A DNA stretch of 64,000 nucleotides from Protonemura montana (taxonomy: Eukaryota > Arthropoda > Insecta > Plecoptera > Nemouridae): the NCBI GenBank assembly GCA_947568835.1, contig OX387607.1, forward strand, positions 6,829,201 to 6,893,200, written 5' to 3'. Both the position numbers and the translations under genes were made by a program. Below, piece after piece: positions 24,112 through 35,100 of this stretch. The first letter of the stretch is position 1; the number at the start of each line of letters is the position of its first letter. A model generated the notes under the pieces. The model was not told where the DNA came from, searched no databases, and saw nothing but the letters and a program-made list of their open reading frames with translations.

Positions 24112-24444
24112 AAAAACTATTTCAACTGGGTTTTGAATGCTAAGTGAAGAACAACTTAATTTCCCAACGTTTCGTAACTTGTACCTGTTACTTTATCAAG
24201 GGTAAGTGCAGTCCTGACAATACATAATACATTAGTTTTTTAGTTATTGAACCTGATTATTTTATTTAGATGCATTTAGGAAGCTTGAACTTGGTAATTG
24301 TTATAATTTTATAAGGTTATTTTGTTATTGGAAAATTGTCAGGACTGCTCTTACCCTTGATAAAGTAACAGGTACAAGTTACGAAACGTTGGGAAATTTA
24401 GTTGTCCTTTACTAAGTTTTCAAACCCCATTTCAAATAGTTTTT
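24112..24444. mobile_element. Fold-back (long inverted repeat) element, 333 bp
   Basis: The two arms start AAAAACTATTT on opposite strands. They share TTTCCCAACGTTTCGTAAC, TGTACCTGTTACTTTATCAA and GGGTAAG...CAGTCCTGACAAT. The arms are about 110-115 bp around an AT-rich loop. No target duplication is obvious. Confidence 0.75.
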
Positions 24445-24984
24445 CTACATAGCTAATGTTTTCCCAAGTTTGAAAACTGGTTTTGCGCAATTTTTCCCGA
24501 GTAAACGTCGCTGTCCGGAGCATGTTTTACTGAGTGCAAGAGTCGTCATGTACCTGGCAATGAGTCTAATATGACTTTATTCTGTTGTCTTCAGGTGAAC
24601 TCCACGAGTCGCTGCTGGAAGCCGATGCATCTTGGCTTCCTCCGACGAGACCTTGCTTCAAGCCCTGGAAATTGTAGCAAGGACGCGCTGTGGGAGTTTT
24701 ATCGGGGCTCTGAGGAAACATGGGGCAACTTTTGTTTGTTAGTTAACATCTTTCATAGCTTGCTTTGCGGGGCTTAACGTCACGTCAGTTCAGAGGCTGT
24801 TCAAGTCTCGAGTTCGGGAAATATTCATAATTATTGATTAATTTGTGTGACATGAGAGAAGTTGAGAAAAATTCGGGGACAAGGCCATTGTTGTTAGACT
24901 TCCTGTCCAAGTTTTGGATTGTTGTAGGTTCTTTCTAGAGGTGTATCGTTCTTCACGGTTAGATTGGTTCGGTACCGAACCGTA

Positions 24985-25046
24985 GTAGGTTTGTTAGGTT
25001 TGTTAGGTTTGTTAGGTTTGTTAGGTTTGTTAGGTTTGTTAGGTTT
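24985..25046 (+). repeat. GTTAGGTTT nonamer repeat
   Basis: About seven units of GTTAGGTTT. On the minus strand they translate as repeated KPN residues within an open frame, which I regard as artefact. It contains TTAGG but is not a telomeric array. Confidence 0.85.
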
Positions 25047-26190
25047 TGGTGTCGAATGGTTGTTTCTTTGTCGCTTTGTCCATCGTTGAGGGTCGCCAGA
25101 ATTAGGTCGACTTGTTCTTCTAGTTTTCATGTCCAATATTTTTTTGTCTTCTCTCATGTTGCGCTTTTTCTCTTAGCTTGCCTTACGCCTAGAACATTTT
25201 GTAATATTGTGGTAAATAAGACCAAGACAACAACATAGCAGGTCGAGTCATAAGGGGAGAGTAGAGTTTCCTCAGATGCTTTGAGATTCATGTGAACTAA
25301 TTTACAAGCCATAGGACTTTATCGCTCGCCTGCATAATGTTCCTGTTTGCACCCGTGAGGCCCGCCTCGGACGTTCGTTTTTCATGGTTTTCGCGCGTCT
25401 TAAGTTAAGCTAATGCTGGGCGATTGATTATAATCTCCACAAATCACAGATTATAATCGGCCATGACCACTGACCTCACGGAACAAACGCTTGGAAATAT
25501 CAAATGAATCACTCTTTTAGTTAGCAAGATTTACGTAAACACAAACACGTAAATAGTAATTCAGATATTGTTAAAGCATTTGAATTGTATTTGATGGCGA
25601 TATTAATGTCATTCTATATATTGTGTTGTGATATAAAAATTTACAACCCTATAGTCTTTTGATTGGGATCCCTGGATGAAAAGAAATGTCACGGATTTGC
25701 GGTGCTTGTAAATCTGGAATTCCTGTAACTTCCACTTCCAAATTTTCCTTCCGCCTAAAGGTACCTCAGTATATTCTTATTATTGTACACATTAAGTTAC
25801 TCAAGGGAGCAAGAAATCGTAAGTGTGTTGAGAATTAGACGCCGTTTAACCCCTTCAGAAAATCCTGCCCAAATTTTCCTTCTGCGTAAAGGTACCTTTA
25901 GGTACCTCTGTATGTTCTTTTAATTGTACAAGATTTTTTAGTTGGACCGGGTTACATTTGCTTTCTGTTGGCAGGTAAATATATCAAAACTGTAGCTAGT
26001 TACTGTATATTTGGTGTGGGAATACTACTGCTTTTACCAAAATTTGATTTTGTTTACTTATGTTAAACAAAGACTTCCCACAATATATTTAGAATTTTAT
26101 TAACTTATTTCTTTGAATCTTACATTACACAATTTTTTCATTAAAATAAAATAAGTTGTCAAAATGATTCAACAAATTAGGTATGAGTGA
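25047..26190. other. Intergenic AT-rich DNA
   Basis: No gene seen. A short direct repeat (AAATTTTCCTTC followed by AAAGGTACC) occurs near 25740 and 25870. Polyadenylation signals for MSP1 (minus strand AATAAA) lie at 26195-26200, touching the stop codon, and at about 26097-26102. Confidence 0.35.
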
Positions 26191-26199
26191 TTTATTTAT

Positions 26200-29100
26200 T
26201 TATGTACTAATTAAAATTGGTGTCACAAAGTCTTTGAGATAGCTAGATATGTCCGTAAAACCAGTAAATAGTTCTGCCGCGCACAAACCTCCTGGCTGAA
26301 GCAATTCAAAGCTTACGCTCACAATACCACGAAGGTAATAGCTGTCAGTAGTTACATTTCGAAATATAAGTCCACCCCCTGAGTCCCCTTTACACACGCT
26401 TGTTTTCTTTCCGCGGTAGCCTGCGCAGAACTTATCAATTGTGTAGTAGTTCTCGACCTGAGTGTTGGCTTGGACAGCTGGCAGGCAAACATCTTCAGAA
26501 ACCCACGGAAGTTCAACGTAGTGCAGCTCGCTGCTGGGTTTCCCTTTCTCCGTCACACCCCAACCGGCGACCTAAAAGCATTTTAAACCACATATAAATG
26601 AAGTCATTCCAGCGCTGTATAGCAGAAAAAAAATCCTTATTCACACCTCGGCCAAGCTTTGAGGCCGCACAAGTTACAGGAACATTTTTACTTTTTTAAC
26701 TCACCACACCAATATTCCCTTCCGATAGTTGCTGCATTTTTGATTCGCTATCCCAATCCACACAGATTATAGCAACAAAATTTGTTATTTTGGCGTCGTT
26801 TGTGAGCTCCACCACCGCAATGTCGTATTGGTATTTTCCTCGGCGTCCGATATACCGTTTCTGTATGTGGATATTTTTTACGTCCATTCGTTGGACTCTG
26901 CTATCCGTTGTGTCTTCGGCCCAGCCTCGTAAATGCTTCCCGAGTGCTATTTTGTATAGATTCTTGTCTCTCTTTTTACCGTTTATATCACTGACGAAGC
27001 AGTGGGCCGCTGATAAAGAATACAATAATCATAGCTGGGTGAAATTGGATGAATTGGGTGTTAAATCAATGCTAAATTTAAAATCTACGATATCTACTCT
27101 ATAACCAATAGCTTTTCCACTGTGTAACTTTATTGCTTTTTTTCCAGTAAGCTCATATACCCTTCTCTAAACCTGAAATGCAAATTTAATTTGCTTCTCT
27201 TTGCAGACCTAGAATATGTTTATAAAGATGCACCTCTCCGATTATCTAATGTGCAGGTTCAGTTCTGAACATTTTTGACTTCAAACTAAAAATATTACAT
27301 CAATCATGCCTACCTGTCAATACAAGCGATGGAGAGATGAGTGTCCCTCCGCATTGCTGAGCGTAAATTGGAGTTGCTGCTTTGGGGTCATCTGTTTTGT
27401 AGATACCAGCATGCCAAGGGAATTGTCCAACGATGGCCTCCTTACCGTTGGATATCAGTGGTGAGACAGCATCAACTTTGTTTTGCCCACACTCTGAAAA
27501 ATTTGGTTTTGAAATTTCATAAATGGCAACTTCGATTGATTGATAGACATATTTTTCGTAGCTTAAGACAAGCCAGGATCAAGTCTTTATTTGTGCCGAT
27601 TGCTTAGAGGGAAAGATAGCTAACGGTATTCATTTTCAAAAAGGTAAATCAAGTGAGATATTACATAATAATTTAGGTAACTACCAACAGTTTACTAATA
27701 ATGGTGCCAAATTTCTTACAGGAAATTTGTCAATAACGTCAGGTAAATGAAGATTTGCTACCTCTTTAAGACTGAACACCTGACATCGACATGGATTGTA
27801 CCTTGCTTGTCAATTGTCGGTGGCTATTATGTAGTTAAATAATTTGTTTGTTTGATATGAAGAACTAAATTTGCTAAAATAAATCACATTAAATCTTATC
27901 TTTATTTTAAATCGTTTCAGTATTCTGCACCACACTTATTTTCAAAAAGTGCTGCTCAAACATTCACAGCGTCTACCTCGACCTTCCCCCCACTACGATA
28001 TTTTTCATCCAAAGTCTTAATTAAGCCGGCAATGGTTTTGTCTCTCTCTGCAAGTTTAACTTCAAGATGCCGTAATTTGACAGCTAATTTCTCAAGATTT
28101 TCAGAATTGAAATTAAGTTTCTTGATTTCATCTCTAATCTCCACCAAGACGTCCAGTTTTTTGTTGATATCCATCAAAATGTTTTCTTCCTCTTGGCCGT
28201 GGTCAGGGTGGTCGATTTCTACAGGATCAAGATCAAAGGACCTCAGTCAGAAGCATGCTCAAGAGATCACTAGTACACCACTAGTAGAAGTAGTTGAATT
28301 GGTTACTAAATCAGATGAAAATTCTTAGCCTATTGATCTAGGTGCTTATAGAACAAATCATAAGACTTAAAAAAAATAAAGGATACTAATATTTAATGAT
28401 CATACTCATGAACCATTTATACATCTGCAAATATTTTAGCAGTTCTTTAGAAAAGTCTAGAAAGTGGTTTTCCAGTTGGCCCAAAAGATATTTCCTCTGA
28501 AGTAGCTTAAAAAAGGGTCTTTACTAGCTTTATGAAGACTTTGTTACTTTCTCAATTGAAAATAGAGAAATTGGTAAAAATGAATTGATAATGAATAATT
28601 AGGAATTGATAATGAATTCATAAATTGAAAAAAAAAACTTTCTCAATTTATAGTAAAATGATAACTTATAATAAGTATTATTAATGATATGGTTTACAAG
28701 ATTGTATGTGCAAATGTAAGACTGATGTTTGATTGGCTTTCATAGCCATCCAAATCAATGAATTACAATTACAAATTATAAAAGAGACGTTCTGACTTTA
28801 ATGTCTTGTGAGATATTCTTATAAATTTATGATTTAGTTAAGTCTCTAAGAATTCACCAGTGAAATAAAAAATGGTGTGATTCAATTAAAAATGTTTACC
28901 TGTAGCCGGGCGAGGTTTGCTTGTTGTCGACTTTGGTCGTACAATGATCAGGGGGTGATCGCCGCCCGTGAACATCGAGTATCTCGCTGAAAGAGGTTGG
29001 GAACAAGTAATTAGTTGCATGCAAGCTGGAAATAGGTTGAACATTAATGTTCCATTCTCAGTACATAATTTAGATCGGGAGTGTGATTTTCAATACAGCA

Positions 29101-31126
29101 AAGTGCATTTGATCTGTCGCTTTGTCAATCCGGCTTCATCAATGTGAACGTCATTGATAAAACGTGGCAGATTCAATCTAATATCTATCTACAATCCAAC
29201 CCACAAACCTTTAGTCTCGATGATCATCACGCCGCTGTCCCATTTCCCATTAAAGTTGAGCGGATTCAGACCGATCTTGCAGAGCACAAAACCGTTGTGT
29301 TGCAGACCCGATTTGAGCCGCATTGCACATTTTCCGTCGTGCAGACCTACCCCTATGTAGCGGAACTCCTCTGTGCGCTTGGATTGTGGGCCCAGGTCGA
29401 AGTCTAGCTCTCTGCCGTCAGGAAGGATGAAACGGCAAACGTCGATCGGACGGTCGGCGTTGCAAGATATCGTCACTATTTCACCATTTAAGAGCGAAGA
29501 TTTTTTCGGTTCGATCTTAAAAACGGGGAGCGCTCTTTCGGACAGTCCTATGCAAATTGAAATGAGTGCGTCAAAAAAAAAGTCTAAAAGAACTTTCCTG
29601 TTTATTATTTAAATAATAGTAATAGTAATAATAATAATACTTAACATAAAGCTGTAACTACTTTAATTGCAACAATAAAGCTAGTGTGTCCCAAAAATCA
29701 GGTGCATTGGTTTTTCAAGTGGCAATTAGGAGGATCTATTTTCGATTCCTGTTTTTCTTCTTAGGTGTCAAAATTTTAACCTTTTTAGCCTTGACCATCT
29801 AAACTGTGTTGCCACAGTACACACCACAAATAGAATTGCAGTGTAATGCAATACATTCGACAACGAGGCCCAATCACCACAATTTTGACAGCTAAACAAA
29901 GTAATGAGTGCATCGCTGGCGTTATTTTGACATCTAGTCAAGATTACGGGGTTGATATGGGTGGGTTAACCCACTCTTTAGATGATGTAGGTGATAGAAT
30001 TCAGGTCCACCTATCCCAAACTAGAGACAGATTTTGAAATGGTATTTTTTTACCAATTTTGAGCTTCCACAGAATAATTAAGAATTAACACGAGTAAAAC
30101 TAGCCACCCATACCTGTCACTCGGACTGTCAGTGCCGACTTGGTCGCCTCGGTATTTCCAACTTTTTTTACATCTACCTCGATGATACCTCCAAGATTTT
30201 CATCAACTTTTATAGAAAGACTGCATTTGCCATATTCCATTGGCCCCTTGTACCAGAACTTGAGACCTCTACCATACCCTGGCGTCCAGTTTTTCTCATC
30301 CTCTCTTCTAAGTTCATGGCTCACATTTCCAGGCAAAGTGAATATGCAGCTCTCTAATGCTTGTTTGGTTTCAATTGAGAATGTGGCGAATTCTCTAATG
30401 CGGAGTATACGGTTGACAATTTCTATTTGAGGGTCATCTGAAATGAAAAAGATTGCTTAATATGTGATTAAATCATCTCTTAGCATCGTTCGGAAATTCA
30501 ATGTACAATATTCTAGTTCTGCTTTGGCCAAGACTGGAAGTTGGTCAAAGTTTGGAATCGTGGCGTGGAAAATAATGACGACAATAAACGACGACAGTAT
30601 TTCATCTCTATTCTAATTTTTGAAAGGTAGTTTTTATTACCAGAGTGATTGTTTCTGATGAATACTTCAACAAATTATAGTCACTCATTTCTATTTGCAC
30701 CTAAACATGAGCAGTTACAGGCGTTTTGGGGAGGGGGGTCTTTGAAAACATGAATACATGATATTTAACTAGAAAAATACACTTGTATTACCGAATATTC
30801 AGGCTATTACGCTAATGAGTCGCTTATCATCAGTGTGATAATTGTACTCGAAAATAACATTAAAATGTATTTAAATTAAATTTGTTTGTGTTTCAACTTT
30901 CAAGGTATTTCTTGATCTGCAATATCATGTTATTGGTCCTTAACCGAGTCAACTTGTTGAGGGCACACCAATCTACCAAAAAATATGTATACCACCATCG
31001 TAACATATCATCTCAATTGACACAAAACTAAAAGAAATACTTTTATTTACCATTTTCAGTAGTTGGCGTGGTTTGTGTAGCGACGGAAGTCGATAGGTAA
31101 ATTACGACTAAGGTAACTAACAACAT
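26200..31126 (-). CDS. MSP1: secreted two-Ig-module chymotrypsin-fold serine protease
   Basis: Exons 31051-31126, 30114-30437, 29209-29547, 28900-28986, 27314-27493, 26705-27009 and 26200-26571 join in frame (560 aa). The start is MLLVTLVVIYLSTSVATQTT, a signal peptide. Residues about 26-133 form Ig module 1, which lacks the last-strand cysteine of its paralogs. Residues about 134-246 form Ig module 2, with four cysteines (ISCNA, VCRFILPDG, GKCAM, LCKIG). A short linker (RPKSTTSKPRPAT) follows. The S1 domain starts ECGQNKVDAVSPL|ISNG, with FPWHAGIY, AAHC (His338), YDIAVV and GDSGGG (Ser501). Position 189 is Ser, which suggests a chymotrypsin-like pocket. The architecture and the Leu|Ile junction recall insect ModSP/HP14 and factor C initiators. 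An alternative terminal exon lies inside (see 27956-31126). Confidence 0.85.
27901..27906 (-). terminator. Polyadenylation signal for the coiled-coil form of MSP1
   Basis: AATAAA on the minus strand, 50 bases beyond the coiled-coil stop codon and well inside the gene. It supports a true 3' terminal exon here. Confidence 0.5.
27956..31126 (-). CDS. MSP1 alternative form: Ig modules plus coiled coil, no protease
   Basis: An exon at 27956-28218 has an acceptor (ATCCTGTAG) in the same phase as the protease exon at 27314-27493. It encodes 86 residues and stops. An AATAAA signal follows at 27901-27906 (minus strand). Joined to exons 31051-31126, 30114-30437, 29209-29547 and 28900-28986 it gives a 362-residue secreted protein. 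The new C-terminus has heptad-spaced hydrophobics (ILMDINKKLDVLVEIRDEIK, then LEKLAVKLRHLEVKLAERD), a coiled coil likely to drive oligomerization. It could instead be a small separate gene from the ATG at 28177, but that would lack a signal peptide. The exon ends in a stop, so it must be skipped to make the protease. Confidence 0.65.
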
Positions 31127-32075
31127 TTTATCGAATCGTACCCAGCCAGCGAGTTACCGCGTCTCTAATTGGTCCGTTTGTGGTACCTATATCATAAAAT
31201 GTGATCCCGCAAATTATGGCCACTTGACCTTTCAAGTAGCTTAAGAAAAGAAAACAATGGCAATGCACGTTCAAAGTTGCTCGGTCAATGAGCCAACACT
31301 ACAAATGCAGTGCTTCGAGCCCACGATCTGTCCACAGACTGGCTTGGTGTGCCTACACATTCAAGTATCGACGCATTACCTCAAGGTTTGCTTGGTCTAG
31401 AGGCCGGTTTTCCTTGCAAACGCCTCTGAGGTCTCAGTGACCGGTCCTCAGGCGATTTCGTTGCAGTGACGTTGTTGCTGTCAAAGAGCAGACACCTTTA
31501 ATACATGGAGGCAAATTAAACAGAAATAAGGATACGCTTACCTTGAGATTTTTCTTAATTTGCAAAGTGTCATGATGTTGAGATGTTTTCCATTCAGCAA
31601 TACGTGCCGAATTGAGCGGTTGTATAATTATTGCAAAGCCAAAAATACAACACACTTACAAATACAAAATACAGGATGACGGACACTGTGAGAACAACAC
31701 CTGAGCACATTATCGGTAATTGTCAATTTCTAACTTCTATAGAGGCACCACAAATATCTCCGATGAGGCACGAACAAATGCAGGACTGAAGATTTAAGAA
31801 ATTGCACAAATTTCCATTGAAATACGAAAAACAGCAGAAAATTTCAAGAAAATTTCAGTTGACGCTGGCTGTCAATGAAGTAACACACTAACCGAAATAT
31901 AAAATTCCTCCAGAGATTAATGTTTCATAGAGAGTTGGTTATCTATTTTGTACTTTGAAACTATTGATGTTAATTATTTCGTCATAACATGTGCATCATT
32001 CTTCAATTTCTTTTGTTATTATAATAGTTATCTTATTTTTAGGACTAGGATCACTCATTATCACACGTTAGTTAA
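31127..32075. other. MSP1 upstream / MSP2 downstream intergenic DNA
   Basis: No gene recognised. The MSP1 promoter should lie just above 31126; I see no strong TATA box (a weak TTTATGATA lies about 65 bases upstream of the ATG). Confidence 0.3.
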
Positions 32076-32081
32076 TTTATT
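32076..32081 (-). terminator. Polyadenylation signal of MSP2
   Basis: AATAAA on the minus strand about 45 bases past the stop codon. Confidence 0.5.
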
Positions 32082-32124
32082 TTAGATCACAATATGACAA
32101 ATAGTGAATATATCTTAATTTAAA

Positions 32125-35100
32125 TCAAAACGATGCTCTAAATAGAGCTGGCTCGATCAAATCCTTTATGTACGTAGCCACATCGGTAAACCCAGTGAAA
32201 AGCTGATTGGCACATCGTCCCTGTACTTTCGTAAGTTCAAAACTGACACTGGTAATCCCGCGCAGGAAGTAGCTTTGGGTGGACGCATTCTTGAAGAAGA
32301 TCCCTCCTCCTGAGTCACCCCTGCACACGCTAGTGTTCCTGTTGCGGAATCCAGCGCAGAACTTGTCTACAGTGTAGTAGTTCTCAACTTGGGTGTCTTC
32401 TTTGATAGCAGCAAGACACACTGGTTCCGATACCCATGGTAAGTCCACGTATTGCAACTCTTGGCTGGATGCAGTTGTTTCTGTGCCTCCCCAGCCTGCT
32501 GCCTAGTGAAATAAAGTTTTTAGTCAGAGAGCCAGCGTCGATGTTAAAGTTTCTGCTGTGCAAACGAGCCGGTAACACGTGGTAACGGTAGGTGCCAGCC
32601 GATGGCGCTTGGGTCCGTCCTTTTTAACAAACCTCTACAATTAAGTAATTAAGATTCAAAAGATCGAAGCATGTTTATCAATCGTTGAGGTTAGCAATAA
32701 CGAGTGTGGTATTAGGCTCAAATGCGAGTAATCGGCGAGAAATAACACAATTAAATTTATTTAAACAATAAAAACGACAGTGACTCTATTTAGTAGCATA
32801 AACTTTTTTTGTCGGTAACTTTCGGCGGCCATTTTTCGCGAAGACAGTTGCTAGAAACACTGATGTGACTTCATTTGTAAAACCCTTGCCTGAAATCTGA
32901 GATGTGATGGTTTAATTACAAAGCACACTGTCCAGGTTATATCTACAGCCCCCTGTATATTTCCATGATTGAGAATGGTTGGATCTTGAAATAAGGGTCT
33001 GAAGACCAGTGTGTCTGGTAGAAGTACCCAGCTTGGCTGTAATTTACCACACTAGTTGGAAATCATAATATATAGGAACAAGTCTAGCTCTCTAAGTGCT
33101 TACCACTCCAACTGCTCCTTCTGTCAGCTGCAACTTCTTGGACGAGCTATCCCAGTCCATGCAGATGATATCGACATACTGAGTGATTTTGACTTCTTTT
33201 TTGAGGATGACTACAGCAATGTCATATTGGAACTTGCCCCGTCTTCCGCTGTACCGAGCTGGGATCATAATTTCTTTGACAGCCGAACGTTGAACTCTAG
33301 ATCCTTGCGGATCCTCTCTCCATTCGCGCAAATGTTTGCCAAGACCAATTCTGTATAAAGTCTTGTCTCTAATTTTGCCTGATGCCTCAGATACGAAGCA
33401 GTGAGCCGCTGAAATCAATATATAAATCGATTTGATAATGTTTCAAAGAGAATATCGTTTTCTAATTTGTACATTTTGAAACAAAAGTTTGATTTACTCG
33501 AAGATACGTGATATTTTTGCTGTCTTCACTAGATACAAAATTACCTGTGAGGACGATATTTGTGGAGATGAGCGTTCCTCCGCACTGTTGAACGTAGTTA
33601 GTGCCAGATAGTTTGTAGATTCCCGCGTGCCACGGGAACTCCCCAACCACTGCGTCGCTCCCTCCAGAGATAAGAGAAGTCACTTGGTCCAGATGGTTGC
33701 GACCGCAATCTAAGGATTTTCTAGTTAGAAAACATTGTGCATTGCCACTGTGAATGAACTAAGACTTAGAAAACTGTAATGAACGGGAATTGTTTCGGAC
33801 CTGTTCCCGGTTGGACGGTCGTTGGTCTGGGAGTTGTTGTCGACTTTGGTTTTACTCTGACTAGGGGACGTCCATCGTTACCGCTATTCACGATCACAGG
33901 CTCCACAGGTCTTTCTGGAGAGAAACATAATGACGCCCGTGTTACATATTTGTTGCATATTGTTCACAGATAAAAATACAATTGTGTGCATTTACAATCT
34001 GGAAGTTGATCGATTGATTTGTTTGTGGTGGTAAACGACACACTGTTTTGACAGCACCTGCTGTCAAAACTGATCTTATGACGTTGGTAGATGAGTGGAT
34101 GATGATGCGAAGGATGATGAACCCAGCCTAGCCTAGGAGGGAGGTGCGTAAATCACGTGCGTGCACGTAGTCTATACTCCTGTCGGTGAGCACCACGGGG
34201 ACTACCGGCTTAACGTCCCTTCCAAAGGACGGTACATCTCGAAAAACAGAATTCCTCCACAAATCCATGCTGTTGAGAGGTTGATAAGCAAGGCGAATTA
34301 GTTGCTCTACTACATTTCAACCCTTTAACTTCTCTCCCAAAAAGAATTGGTCATGTGAATGTTCATCAATCCGATACCTGACCCAGCGTAGTGTTGCTTA
34401 ACTTCGGTAATAAAAGTCGGTTAAAGACCGTTCAGAATATTTGGTTTTACCGGTTATGTGAATAGAGAGATGTCACGACATCAAATCAATGGTTTGAAGT
34501 GTTTCACAAAAGTTGTCCCAGATATTTCCAAAGCATGTTTGTAAAGAGAATTAAATAAAATTGCATGCTGCTTATTTATATACAGCTTGAATTGAATGTT
34601 TAGTCAAATTCCTAATAATCTAAAGCAGTCCTTGCCTTAGAATCGTTTGGATTCTATTATTCTAGTCAGTCTATTTGGAACTACAAATGAAGCTTTAAGG
34701 TTTGAATTAGCTAAACTAAGTGAAAATGAGCCTGCACTATTCATCTAGACAAATACAGAGAAGCAAAAATGATGGCCTAATGGAGATGGAAACATCAGAA
34801 TATGAGCTATACCTTGACCTTCCCATACCTTTAGTTTCGATCACCATAACGCCCATGTGCCACCTCCCATTTGATGTAAGCGGCTCTTTGCCAATCTTGC
34901 ACAAGATCTGCCCGTTGTGTTTAGCGTCCACTCGAAGGGTGATTCCACATTTTCCTTCCGAAAGACCAGTCCCCAAATATCGGTACTCATCTGTAAGTCT
35001 GGAGTTCGGGCCTCGGTCGTAGTTGACCTCTGTGCCATCAGGCAGAATAAACCGACAGACTTCTAGAGGGCGGTTTTCTGCGTTGCATGTGATGTCGATG

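Larger units (their letters stand above)
17046..24676 (+). other. Candidate spliced transcript, possible short protein gene
   Basis: An ATG at 17046 is followed by a good donor (TTTCG|GTAAGT, exon 17046-17065). Then come exon 17467-17556 (acceptor TTTTTCAG, donor TTGG|GTGAGT) and exon 22601-22720 (acceptor TTTTGTCTGCAG, donor ACAG|GTACGC). All three join in frame with phase-2 junctions and stay open for about 76 residues, including an acidic stretch ESDGEDLEEPEPPGFP. Further plausible exons are 23806-23908 (acceptor AACGCAG, donor GAT|GTAAGT) and one starting at 24595 (acceptor GTCTTCAG). A second frame, from an ATG at 17520, is also open through the same exons. No family is recognised; a long non-coding RNA is as likely as a protein. 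Confidence 0.3.

Noticed and set aside
24985..25046. Interstitial telomere tract
   Set aside because: The unit is the 9-mer GTTAGGTTT, not the insect pentamer TTAGG in tandem, and it is short.
24894..25157. Minus-strand frame with repeated KPN residues
   Set aside because: Derived from the GTTAGGTTT nonamer array; no signal, domain or splice support.
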